From: an uncultured Anaerotruncus sp.
GTDB lineage: Bacteria > Bacillota > Clostridia > Oscillospirales > Ruminococcaceae
Length of the DNA stretch: 64,000 bases
Direction: 5' to 3'
Assembly: GCA_944385965.1 (NCBI GenBank)
Contig: CALWZG010000022.1
Location: 1-64,000 of the forward strand
Shown: piece after piece, positions 25,841 to 33,436 of the stretch
Layout of the letters: every line of letters begins with the position of its first letter
Numbering within the stretch: position 1 is the first letter of the stretch
Made by a program: the position numbers and the translations under genes
The notes under the pieces: model-generated
The model's input: only the letters and a program-made list of their open reading frames with translations
The model's database searches: none
Told to the model about the DNA's origin: nothing

Positions 25841-26740
25841 ATGAGAGAGTCTATTCATAAGTATTTCCAAGTGGGTACCATTCAGTGGATGAGCCACCCC
25901 GCCTCCGCTAAGAGCGTTCTGGATTCCATCAAGACCATCGCTTGCGATGATTTCTTCGATGCCATCGAGGTCTGCAAGATGGATGACGAGACCCGTGTAA
26001 AGGCTAAGGCTATGTTGGAGCAGTCCCATCTGAAGGTTTGCTATGGCGCTCAGCCCCGTCTGCTGGGACCCAAGCTGAACCCCAACGATATTGATGAGGA
26101 AGGCCGCAAGAAGGCTGAGGCTACCTTGATTGAGGCTGTTGATGAGGCTGAGTACCTGGGCGCTAAGGGAATCGCTTTCCTGGCCGGTAAATGGGAGCCT
26201 GAGACCAAAGACCAGGCTTACGCTCAGCTGCTGAAGACCACCCGCAATGTCTGCGATTATGCCGCCAAGAAGGGCATGATGGTAGAGCTGGAGGTTTTCG
26301 ACTTTGATATGGACAAGGCCGCTCTGATTGGTCCTGCTCCTTATGCTGCTCAGTTCGCCGCTGATATGCGTACCACCCACAGCAACTTTGGCCTGATGGT
26401 GGACCTGTCTCACTTCCCCACCACCTATGAGACCAGCAAATTCGTGATTCAGACCTGCCGTCCTTACATCACCCACTTCCATCTGGGCAACGCGGTGGTG
26501 AAAGAGGGCTATCCCGCTTACGGCGACAAGCATCCCCGCTTCGGCTTCCCCGACAGCGCCAATGATGTGGCTCAGCTGGCGGATTACTTCACCGTCCTGA
26601 AAGAGGAAGGCTTCTTCAACGCTGAGAATCCTTATGTCCTGTCCATGGAGGTTACTCCTTTCGGTGATGAGGACGCGGATATCATCCTGGCCAACACCAA
26701 GCGTGTCATCAACCGGGCTTGGGCTCTGGTAGAGGACTAA
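25841..26740 (+). CDS. TIM-barrel sugar/hydroxy-acid isomerase (hydroxypyruvate isomerase-like)
   Basis: A 299-aa member of the xylose-isomerase-like TIM barrel superfamily (AP-endonuclease-2 fold). The four expected metal ligands can be placed: Glu151 (VELEVFD), Asp188 (MVDLSHF), His212 (ITHFHLGN) and Glu270 (SMEVTPF), the same E-D-H-E pattern as hydroxypyruvate isomerase and related epimerases. It is longer than E. coli Hyi by about 40 residues, so the exact reaction is open. It is followed 84 bp later by a hydroxyacid dehydrogenase, which fits isomerisation of tartronate semialdehyde and hydroxypyruvate. It has its own promoter region and strongly biased codons. Confidence 0.75.
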   Translation: MRESIHKYFQVGTIQWMSHPASAKSVLDSIKTIACDDFFDAIEVCKMDDETRVKAKAMLEQSHLKVCYGAQPRLLGPKLNPNDIDEEGRKKAEATLIEAVDEAEYLGAKGIAFLAGKWEPETKDQAYAQLLKTTRNVCDYAAKKGMMVELEVFDFDMDKAALIGPAPYAAQFAADMRTTHSNFGLMVDLSHFPTTYETSKFVIQTCRPYITHFHLGNAVVKEGYPAYGDKHPRFGFPDSANDVAQLADYFTVLKEEGFFNAENPYVLSMEVTPFGDEDADIILANTKRVINRAWALVED

Positions 26741-26824
26741 TTTAAGCCGTTGGTTGTTCCCAAATCAGGACAAGCACCTGGTTTGGGGTTTCCCTAAAAT
26801 TCTAATTTAAGGAGGACGATCCCC

Positions 26825-27787
26825 ATGAAAATCGTTATTCTGGATGGTTATACTGAGAACCCCGGCGATCTGAGCTGGGAGGGCTTTGAGCAGCTGGGTG
26901 AGCTGACTGTTTATGACCGCACCCCTTATGAGGATGCTGAAATCATCAAACGTATTGGTGACGCTGACGCTGTTATTGTGAATAAAGTTCCCATCAGCAA
27001 GGCTACCCTGGACGCTTGCCCCAGCATCAAGTACATCGGCGTTCTGGCTACCGGTTACAATGTTGTGGATTACACCACCGCCAAAGAGCGTGGAATCCCT
27101 GTCTGCAACATCCCCACCTATGGCACCGACGCTGTTGGACAGTTCGCCATCGCTATGCTGCTGGAAATCTGCCATCATGTTGCCCATCACAGCGACGCTG
27201 TTCACGCTGGCCGCTGGGAGAACAATGATGACTGGTGCTTCTGGGACTTCCCGCTGATTGAGCTGGCTAACAAGACCATGGGTATCATCGGCTTTGGCCG
27301 TATCGGTCAGGCTACCGGCCGCATCGCCAAGGCTCTGAACATGAAGGTTATCGCTTATGATTCCTATCCCAACGATTCTGGCAAGGCTATTGCCGAGTAT
27401 GTGGATCTGGACACCCTGCTGAAGACCTCCGATGTCATCGCTCTGCACTGCCCGCTGTTCCCTGAGACCCAGGGCATCATCAACAAGGACAACATCGCCA
27501 AGATGAAAGACGGTGTCATCATCCTGAACAACTCCCGTGGTCCCCTGATCGTGGAGCAGGATTTGGCCGACGCTCTGAACTCCGGCAAGGTTTACGCCGC
27601 TGGTCTGGACGTTGTTTCCACTGAGCCTATCAAGGGCGACAACCCGCTGCTGAAGGCGAAAAACTGCATCATCACTCCACACATCTCTTGGGCTCCCAAG
27701 GAGAGCCGTCAGCGCTTGATGGATATCGCTGTGGCGGACCTGAAGGCGTTCATCGATGGCAACCCCATCAACGTTGTGAACAAATAA
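26825..27787 (+). CDS. NAD-dependent D-2-hydroxyacid dehydrogenase (hydroxypyruvate/glycerate type)
   Basis: Reduces a 2-oxoacid to its D-2-hydroxyacid (320 aa). The Rossmann motif GFGRIG (156-161) with Asp179 at the end of the second strand indicates NAD(H). The catalytic triad Arg238 (NNSRGPLI), Glu267 (STEP) and His286 (ITPHISWAP) is intact. The set resembles glycerate dehydrogenase/hydroxypyruvate reductase. AAGGAGG lies 9 nt before ATG 26825. It is in line with the TIM-barrel gene before it and the DUF362 gene 20 bp after it. Confidence 0.9.
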   Translation: MKIVILDGYTENPGDLSWEGFEQLGELTVYDRTPYEDAEIIKRIGDADAVIVNKVPISKATLDACPSIKYIGVLATGYNVVDYTTAKERGIPVCNIPTYGTDAVGQFAIAMLLEICHHVAHHSDAVHAGRWENNDDWCFWDFPLIELANKTMGIIGFGRIGQATGRIAKALNMKVIAYDSYPNDSGKAIAEYVDLDTLLKTSDVIALHCPLFPETQGIINKDNIAKMKDGVIILNNSRGPLIVEQDLADALNSGKVYAAGLDVVSTEPIKGDNPLLKAKNCIITPHISWAPKESRQRLMDIAVADLKAFIDGNPINVVNK

Positions 27788-27807
27788 GCTGATTTTAAAG
27801 AGGTAAT

Positions 27808-28899
27808 ATGGATAACAGAATCATCGTCACCTACGGCGACGACCCTATGCGGATGACGAAGGAACTGTTAGAAGCGGCTAAGCTCGACCAGATGATTCCG
27901 AAAGGGGCTCTGGTCGGGCTTAAACCGAATCTAGTGGTTGCTAAGCCCGCGGAAACCGGCGCCACCACACATATTGAAATTGTAGCGGCTACCATTGAGT
28001 ATCTGCAAGCCCATGGACACAACAATATTCTGATTTTGGAGGGTTCCTGGGTAGGGGACAGCACCAAACGGGCCTTTAAGGTCTGCGGTTTTGAGGATGT
28101 CTCCAGAAAATACAAGGTTCCCTTGTTTGACACAAAAGGGGACAGTGTCACTGTCAAGTCTTATGGCGGCATCAATATGGAGGTCTGCAATAAGGCTTTG
28201 GAGGTGGACTTCCTCATCAATATGCCCGTTTTGAAGGGGCATTGTCAGACCATTGTTACTGGAGCCTTGAAGAACATGAAGGGCTGTATTTCCGACCGTG
28301 AGAAACGCCACTTCCATGCCCTGGGCCTGGACCGCCCTATTGCCTATCTGAATAAGGTTATCAAACCCCAGTTTATCTTGGGGGATGGCATCTGCGGGGA
28401 TTTGGACTTTGAGGAAGGCGGAAACCCTGTTCGGATGAACCGGATGTTCTGCGGTACAGACCCAGTCCTGATTGACAGCTATATCGCCTCCAATATGGGA
28501 TATGAGCCTCACGATATTGAGTATATCAAAATCGCGGAGGAAATCGGTGTTGGAAGCAGCGATATTGAGCATGCGGACATTGTGGAGCTGAACCGTGATA
28601 CCACCATCGCCCGCCCAACCTCCTCCAGAAAGGTGCAGAAGCTGGCCAAGGCCGCCCGTCCTAAGGAGGCCTGCTCCGCTTGCTATGCCAATCTGATTCA
28701 GGCCTTTGCCCGTTTGGATGATGAGGGCTGGCTGAATGAGTTTGTAAGAAATCCTGTCTGCATTGGACAGGGTTATGAGGGGCAGAGCGGGGAACTTGGA
28801 GTAGGCAAGTGTACCTGTGGTATGAAACACAGTCTGCCTGGCTGCCCGCCCAGAACCCCTGAAATTTTGAAATTCCTGAGGGAGTATGCGAAAAACTGA
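27808..28899 (+). CDS. DUF362 protein with a Cys-rich C-terminus
   Basis: A 363-aa protein of the DUF362 family, function unknown. The core (about 1-230) has KPNLVVAKPAETGATTH, ILEGSWVGDST, INMPVLKGHCQTIVTGALKNMKG and a GDGICGDL turn. The last ~90 residues carry a spaced cysteine set (CSACYAN, VCIGQG, KCTCGMKH, PGCPP) that could bind an Fe-S cluster or zinc. It follows the dehydrogenase by 20 bp, so it probably works in the same pathway, perhaps in electron transfer or as an unusual enzyme. The role is inference. Confidence 0.7.
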   Translation: MDNRIIVTYGDDPMRMTKELLEAAKLDQMIPKGALVGLKPNLVVAKPAETGATTHIEIVAATIEYLQAHGHNNILILEGSWVGDSTKRAFKVCGFEDVSRKYKVPLFDTKGDSVTVKSYGGINMEVCNKALEVDFLINMPVLKGHCQTIVTGALKNMKGCISDREKRHFHALGLDRPIAYLNKVIKPQFILGDGICGDLDFEEGGNPVRMNRMFCGTDPVLIDSYIASNMGYEPHDIEYIKIAEEIGVGSSDIEHADIVELNRDTTIARPTSSRKVQKLAKAARPKEACSACYANLIQAFARLDDEGWLNEFVRNPVCIGQGYEGQSGELGVGKCTCGMKHSLPGCPPRTPEILKFLREYAKN

Positions 28900-28945
28900 C
28901 CTTGAGGAAGCATCGAAGTCTTTCAAAAGAATATAAAACAGCCAT

Positions 28946-28976
28946 AAAAGCCATCAGCCCTAAGCTGATGGCTTTT
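28946..28976 (+). terminator. Terminator of the catabolic operon
   Basis: AAAAGCCATCAGC/GCTGATGGCTTTT perfect stem with a 5-nt loop, 47 bp after the DUF362 stop. Confidence 0.88.
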
Positions 28977-28983
28977 AGACTAT

Positions 28984-29027
28984 AAAAAATCCGGCCTGTG
29001 GATATTACCACAACAGCCGGATTTTTT
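28984..29027 (-). terminator. Terminator of the SGNH/DUF4358 operon
   Basis: AAAAAATCCGGC...GCCGGATTTTTT with an inner TGTGG/CCACA stem; back to back with the preceding terminator and serving the minus-strand gene at 29056. Confidence 0.85.
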
Positions 29028-29055
29028 AACGGAATTAGAAAGGAGAGCAGTCGAT

Positions 29056-29529
29056 TTAGAACTGAGCTTCAAAAGTTTCTTTGACCTTTGAAGTGTCATC
29101 GGCTACCGCCAACAGTACATAGTTGCCTTGGGTGAGAACCAGGGCGTTTTCAATTTTAGGCATCTCCTCAGGAATATAATTCTCGAAAGCGGTCTTTTGG
29201 TCTTCTAAATGAGCGTTTACAGCGTCTTTAGCGGCTTGCACATCCCCAGCGTCTTTCACCTTGATGACGGTGATTTCCTCAGCAGTAGCCAAGGTTCCTA
29301 CATACATAGCCTTGTCCTCTACCAGTTCTGAATCTAAATTATATCGGGCGGAGAACATAGCATCGTCCCCTTCGGTCATAGCGTCTTTGAAGGTCACCTG
29401 CTCCGCCACAGCCTTCACCACATCCGCCGCAGAGGGCTGCTTGGAGCCTCCCTCACTCTTGGAACAGGCCACAAAACTCAGGCACAGAAGACCCGCCAAT
29501 CCCATCACAACCAATTTTTTCATATTCAT
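29056..29529 (-). CDS. DUF4358 lipoprotein
   Basis: A 157-aa secreted lipoprotein (lipobox SFVACS) of the DUF4358 family, function unknown. The mature part contains ADVVKAVAEQVTFKD, ELVEDKAMYVGTLATAEEITVIKVKD and a long amphipathic helix. The alternative start two codons downstream (MKKLVVMG) is equally good. It lies 33 bp downstream of an SGNH hydrolase gene; these two families are often adjacent in Clostridia, which suggests a shared envelope function. Confidence 0.75.
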   Translation of the reverse strand: MNMKKLVVMGLAGLLCLSFVACSKSEGGSKQPSAADVVKAVAEQVTFKDAMTEGDDAMFSARYNLDSELVEDKAMYVGTLATAEEITVIKVKDAGDVQAAKDAVNAHLEDQKTAFENYIPEEMPKIENALVLTQGNYVLLAVADDTSKVKETFEAQF

Positions 29530-29562
29530 ATGTCTTACCTCCAGTTATTGTTAGATTGTAGT

Positions 29563-30462
29563 TTACTGGGCCGCATCCACTGTATGGGACCGCAGATAGG
29601 TAAACCATTTCTGATAATACTCAGGACCGAAATGCATCCCGTCCGCTGGGGACGCTTCATCCGGCAGAGCGCCTTCCTCATTTTTCATGCAGGAGGCCAC
29701 ATCCAAATAATATACTTCCTGCTCTTGACACAGCTCCTTTAAAGCTTGATTAAACTGGTCAATGCGGGTATTATCCATTTGGTAATTATTGTTTTTGGTC
29801 ACCGGAAGGATAGACTGCACATAAATAATGGCATTTGGCTGCTGTGCCTTCATGTCCTCCAAAAGCTGGGTGTAGCGACTGATAAAAGTAGCCTCATCCT
29901 CATCACGGACCTCATTTCCCCCAAGCATAATATAGACCTTGGCGTATTCCTTTTGCTTGAGAGCCTCCATCACAGGGATTTTTGTTCCATCTTCCTGCTC
30001 TACAACAGGAGAGGTATAGGCTGTTCCAAGGTTTAATCCAGTACTGGCCAGGACAGTGGTATTTTCCATAATCCCATACAGTTCAATGCCTGTGGTGATG
30101 GAATCTCCTACAAATACAGCGTCCTCAAAATAATCATTTTTCACCCGATTGGGATTTTCCGCTACTGCGCCTGTTTCATCAACAGGACTGCTGGATTCCT
30201 GGGGCTTACTGGAACTGGACGCTGCATGTTCCACTTCCGACGAGCTTTCCTGCTGGGAGGAGGAAGCCTCTAATTCCGATCTTCGAGCAATCATTTCTGC
30301 TTCCGCCTGACTGGCCCTGGCCAGCTTTTGGTCATCTCCGGACAGCTTCTGCCAAATAGTGGCAATAGCCAGCGAAATCACCAAAGCGAAGGCCAGCATC
30401 AACAGCAAAGGCAAAATATAGTTCTTTTTTTGAGGGCGGTGCGCCCGTATATTTTTGTACAT
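29563..30462 (-). CDS. Membrane-anchored SGNH/GDSL hydrolase
   Basis: A 299-aa extracytoplasmic esterase-like protein. A single membrane helix (about 15-37) is followed by a Ser/Glu-rich spacer and an SGNH domain: block I VGDSITTG (nucleophile Ser), the oxyanion GGNEV block and the C-terminal DGMHFG supplying Asp and His. Such proteins often remove or transfer O-acetyl groups on cell-surface glycans. ATG 30462 is preceded by AGGAG. It is co-transcribed with the DUF4358 lipoprotein gene. Confidence 0.82.
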   Translation of the reverse strand: MYKNIRAHRPQKKNYILPLLLMLAFALVISLAIATIWQKLSGDDQKLARASQAEAEMIARRSELEASSSQQESSSEVEHAASSSSKPQESSSPVDETGAVAENPNRVKNDYFEDAVFVGDSITTGIELYGIMENTTVLASTGLNLGTAYTSPVVEQEDGTKIPVMEALKQKEYAKVYIMLGGNEVRDEDEATFISRYTQLLEDMKAQQPNAIIYVQSILPVTKNNNYQMDNTRIDQFNQALKELCQEQEVYYLDVASCMKNEEGALPDEASPADGMHFGPEYYQKWFTYLRSHTVDAAQ

Positions 30463-30579
30463 CTTTGCTTCTCCTATTTCCGATTCATGCATTGGTTTTT
30501 ATTATATAACAACCCTTTGCCTATGTAAAGGTAAAATTCTCTTTTACCTCACAATTTAATAATTCGGTAAAATTTATAG

Positions 30580-30608
30580 TTGACAATTTTATGTAAGCGT
30601 GGTAGAAT
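30580..30608 (+). promoter_or_regulatory. Promoter of tRNA-Leu
   Basis: -35 TTGACA (30580-30585), 17-bp spacer, -10 TAGAAT (30603-30608), about 28 bp before the mature tRNA 5' end. Confidence 0.9.
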
Positions 30609-30636
30609 ATCATCGTTAACCTTATCGGTTAAGATG

Positions 30637-30720
30637 TGCGGCAGTGCTGGAATCGGCAGACAGGCACGTTTGAGGTGCGTGTGCGTGAGCGTGTGGGTTC
30701 AAGTCCCATCTGCCGCACCA
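30637..30720 (+). tRNA. tRNA-Leu (anticodon GAG)
   Basis: An 84-nt class-II tRNA with encoded CCA. The acceptor stem TGCGGCA pairs with TGCCGCA, the anticodon stem CACGT/GCGTG encloses loop TTGAGGT with anticodon GAG, a long variable arm follows, and the T loop reads TTCAAGT. It reads CUC/CUU leucine codons. It is flanked by a consensus promoter and an immediate terminator, so it is a single-gene transcript. Confidence 0.96.
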
Positions 30721-30756
30721 AAAGAAAAGGACACCAAAAGGTGTCCTTTTCTTTTG
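30721..30756 (+). terminator. Terminator of tRNA-Leu
   Basis: Perfect stem AAAAGAAAAGGACACC with a 4-nt AAAA loop and a T-rich tail, starting directly after the CCA. Confidence 0.9.
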
Positions 30757-30799
30757 GTGTTTTTTAGATTTCTTTAAAAGCCTTATTTTTGTATAACTC

Positions 30800-30837
30800 A
30801 ATAGGACCAAGGCGTTTCTTCGCCTTGGTCCTATTTT
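30800..30837 (-). terminator. Terminator of the reverse rubrerythrin gene
   Basis: AATAGGACCAAGGCG...CGCCTTGGTCCTATT stem with a short loop, facing the gene that ends at 30874. Confidence 0.85.
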
Positions 30838-30873
30838 ACTAGAGCAATCCGCTCATAATATCAGATTGGATCT

Positions 30874-31422
30874 TTATTTGCCAAAATAACGGTTCAGCAG
30901 GCCCTGGAAGCCACAGCCATGACGAGCCTCATCCTTAGCCATCTCATGAACAGTGTCGTGGATTGCATCCAGACCCAGTTCTTTAGCCTTGGCAGCCAGT
31001 TTCTTCTTGCCATCGCAAGCGCCATTTTCAGCAGCTACACGCAGCTCCAAGTTCTTCTTGGTGTCCGCATAGACACACTCGCCCAGCAGCTCAGCGAATT
31101 TAGCGGCATGCTCAGCCTCCTCGTAAGCAGCCTTCTCATAGTACAGGCCAACCTCGGGATATCCTTCACGATGAGCCTGACGAGCCATAGCCAGATACAT
31201 GCCAACCTCAGTGCACTCACCGGTGAAATTCATGCGCAGGCCCTCGATGATCTCAGGATCAACGCCAGCGGCTACACCGATGCGATGCTCGTCCGCCCAA
31301 GTCAAAGCGTCAGTAGACTGCTCCTCGAATTTAGAAGCAGGAGCTTTGCACTGAGGGCAGAACTCAGGGGCAGACTCGCCTTCATAAACATAACCGCAGA
31401 TTGTGCAAACATACTTTTTCAT
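30874..31422 (-). CDS. Reverse rubrerythrin (N-terminal rubredoxin)
   Basis: H2O2/O2-reducing diiron protein (182 aa) with the domains in the opposite order to the rubrerythrin at 15367: rubredoxin first ([21 protein letters not shown]), then a ferritin-like domain with ligands in [26 protein letters not shown] and AKDEARHG. Reverse rubrerythrins of Clostridium are highly induced by peroxide and oxygen. A PerR-box-like element matching the one at perR lies between its promoter and start, so both rubrerythrins probably belong to one peroxide regulon. Confidence 0.93.
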   Translation of the reverse strand: MKKYVCTICGYVYEGESAPEFCPQCKAPASKFEEQSTDALTWADEHRIGVAAGVDPEIIEGLRMNFTGECTEVGMYLAMARQAHREGYPEVGLYYEKAAYEEAEHAAKFAELLGECVYADTKKNLELRVAAENGACDGKKKLAAKAKELGLDAIHDTVHEMAKDEARHGCGFQGLLNRYFGK

Positions 31423-31440
31423 AAAATGAACCTCCTAATA

Positions 31441-31500
31441 TGAAAATAATTATTATTTTTATGTTGACTTAAATATACCACAGAAGTGTAGTTAAGTCAA
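31441..31500 (-). promoter_or_regulatory. Reverse rubrerythrin promoter with PerR-box-like operator
   Basis: On the minus strand: -35 TTGACT (31495-31500), 17-bp spacer, -10 TATATT (31472-31477), then the AT dyad TGAAAATAATTATTATTTTT (31441-31460) across the initial transcribed region. The core AATAATTATTATT is shared with the perR operator at 16341-16359. Confidence 0.8.
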
Positions 31501-31731
31501 GTGTTTATAAGAAAAACTTGGAAATTTTTTTTGGATTTTAGATGAAGAAAAGCAAATTTTAATAGAAAGGTGTGGTTTGTGAGAGCACACATTTTTATCA
31601 TTATACCTATTTTAACATGAAAAAATCCAGATAGAATTTGTAAACATTAGCGGCAAATCGGCCAGAAAGGATTCTGGAAACTTTGGTATGGAAGGATTTC
31701 TGGAAATTTAGAGGGTTGATAAAAGAGGGCT

Positions 31732-31760
31732 GCATAAACCCATCTTTAAGGAACATACTA
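31732..31760 (+). promoter_or_regulatory. Sigma-G-like forespore promoter
   Basis: GCATA (31732-31736), 17-bp spacer, CATACTA (31754-31760) fits the sigma-G consensus (GHATR, 17-18 bp, CATWHTA). No sigma-A -10/-35 pair is apparent near it. It sits 34 bp before the small gene at 31794. Confidence 0.55.
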
Positions 31761-31793
31761 AGCATACAATCAAAGGAAAAGAGGTGAATGTCT

Positions 31794-31970
31794 ATGGCAA
31801 AAAACAGCATGAACCGTTCCAACACAAACGCCAGCAATAAAACCAACCCCAGCAGCGCCAGCAATGGGATGTCCAACAGCACCTCCAATGGCGTTTCTTC
31901 CACCACCAGCGCTGCTAACCAGAAAGCTGGTCAGGCGAAGAAAAATGGCGGCGCTTCCAACTGTCGTTAA
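31794..31970 (+). CDS. Small Asn/Ser-rich protein, candidate spore protein
   Basis: A 58-aa basic, low-complexity protein made mainly of Asn, Ser, Thr, Ala and Lys, beginning MAKNSMNRSNTNASNK and ending GGASNCR. I recognise no named family; the composition recalls gamma-type small acid-soluble spore proteins, though it lacks their repeats. ATG 31794 has GAGGTG 7 nt upstream (the ATG at 31788 is too close to it). The sigma-G-like promoter just upstream suggests forespore expression. The C-terminal Cys-Arg is unusual. Confidence 0.6.
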   Translation: MAKNSMNRSNTNASNKTNPSSASNGMSNSTSNGVSSTTSAANQKAGQAKKNGGASNCR

Positions 31971-31993
31971 GATAAGTCGCGCTTCAAAAAAGA

Positions 31994-32030
31994 CAGGCCC
32001 ATTGCAAAAGTACCTTTTGCAATGGGCCTG
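31994..32030. terminator. Hairpin between convergent genes
   Basis: Perfect 16-bp inverted repeat CAGGCCCATTGCAAAA with a 5-nt centre. It lacks a clear T-run on either side but lies where a bidirectional terminator is expected. Confidence 0.7.
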
Positions 32031-32059
32031 CTCATGTATGGGCAAGAGTCAGACAAGTT

Positions 32060-33436
32060 TTATTTACGGGTGAGCAGATCCGCTACATACAGGCCATTGG
32101 CCGCCGCCTGAGAAAGGGAACGGGTAAAGCCAGCCCCATCTCCCAGAGCGTAGATGCCAGGGCATCCCTCAATTTCAAAATCATGGGCTTTGGGACGAGC
32201 GGAATAATACTTACACTCAATGCCATAAAGCAATGTGTCATAGTTGGCGGTACCAGGGGAAATCTGGTCCAAAGCGTGAAGGGTTTCAATGATGTTGTCC
32301 AGCTGACGTTTGGGCATACAAAGGCTCAAATCCCCTGGGACAGCATCCAAAGTGGGACGAACGGTACCTTGACGCAGGCGTTTCTCGTCGGTACGGCGTC
32401 CAGCTTCCAAGTCTCCCAGCCGCTGCACAAGCACGCTTCCGCCGCTGATGAGGTTGGCCAGAGAAGCTACATGGCGGGCATATTCAATAGGCTCCTTAAA
32501 GGGCTGGGTGAAATTGGTGGTGGAAAGCAGGGCGAAATTAGAGTTTTTAGTTTTGCGGGCTTCGTCCCGGTAGCTATGTCCATTTACGGTCAAGACACCG
32601 TTGGTATTTTCGGTAACCACCTGGCCTCTGTCATTGAAGCAGAACATCCGGGTAGTGTCGCCGTACCGTTTAGAACGGTACCAAATTTTAGGCTCATAGA
32701 TTTTTTTGGAGAAGTCCTCCCAAATCATGGAGGGAAGCTCTACCCGAACCCCAATATCCACCTGGTTATTGTGAAGCTCTACCTGATTTTTCTCGCACCA
32801 GCTGGAGAAGAATAAGCTGCCAGCCCGCCCCACAGCGAAGATGATTTTATCTGCTTTGCAGGTTTTTTCTCCGTCTTTATCGGCAACCGTAATCTGATGG
32901 GTATCCCGGTCTACATCTTGTACCTGGGTGTTGGTGAAAATCTCAATTTTCCCTTCCAGGGAATTGATGAGATTCATCATGGTGTCAAAGTTAGAATCTG
33001 TTCCCAGATGCTTGAGCTGGGCCTGGCTCATATGCAGGTCAAATTCCAGACACCGCTTTTTCAGTTCGTTGTTGGGCATGTACCGCTCGGTGGTAGCCCC
33101 AAAGCTTACCAAAATCTGGTCCGCCTGTTCAATGTAGTCCAGAACCACCTCGTCAGGAAGGAACTCGGTGAGCCAGCCGCCATACTCGGTGCTGATGACG
33201 TACTTTCCGTCAGAGAAAGCACCCGCTCCAGCCATTCCCTCCATAATCGCGCAGGATTTGCAGTTGATGCAGGCCTTTGTTTTTTTGGTGATGATGGGGC
33301 AGATGCGGCGACTGAGGGGGTTGCCCTTCTCAAACAAAGCGATAGAAAGGGAAGGGTCCTTCTGGGAAAGGCGGTAAGCGGCCATAATGCCGCCGATGCC
33401 GCCGCCGATGATGGCAATATCATAATTGGTTTTCAT
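32060..33436 (-). CDS. FAD-dependent oxidoreductase (COG2509-type)
   Basis: A 458-aa flavoprotein of the uncharacterised COG2509 dehydrogenase family. The N-terminal FAD Rossmann motif is IIGGGIGGIMAAYRLS; a cysteine cluster CINCKSC follows near residue 56; AVGRAGSLFF and the C-terminal YALGDGAGFTRSLSQAAANGLY complete the flavin site. The substrate is unknown. Its ATG follows directly on the stop of the upstream glycosyltransferase gene, so the two are translated from one mRNA. Confidence 0.85.
   Translation of the reverse strand: MKTNYDIAIIGGGIGGIMAAYRLSQKDPSLSIALFEKGNPLSRRICPIITKKTKACINCKSCAIMEGMAGAGAFSDGKYVISTEYGGWLTEFLPDEVVLDYIEQADQILVSFGATTERYMPNNELKKRCLEFDLHMSQAQLKHLGTDSNFDTMMNLINSLEGKIEIFTNTQVQDVDRDTHQITVADKDGEKTCKADKIIFAVGRAGSLFFSSWCEKNQVELHNNQVDIGVRVELPSMIWEDFSKKIYEPKIWYRSKRYGDTTRMFCFNDRGQVVTENTNGVLTVNGHSYRDEARKTKNSNFALLSTTNFTQPFKEPIEYARHVASLANLISGGSVLVQRLGDLEAGRRTDEKRLRQGTVRPTLDAVPGDLSLCMPKRQLDNIIETLHALDQISPGTANYDTLLYGIECKYYSARPKAHDFEIEGCPGIYALGDGAGFTRSLSQAAANGLYVADLLTRK

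Noticed and set aside
22411-28899. A complete malonate decarboxylase operon
   Set aside because: Only the alpha-subunit-like gene is present; the following genes are an aldehyde dehydrogenase, a TIM barrel and a hydroxyacid dehydrogenase.
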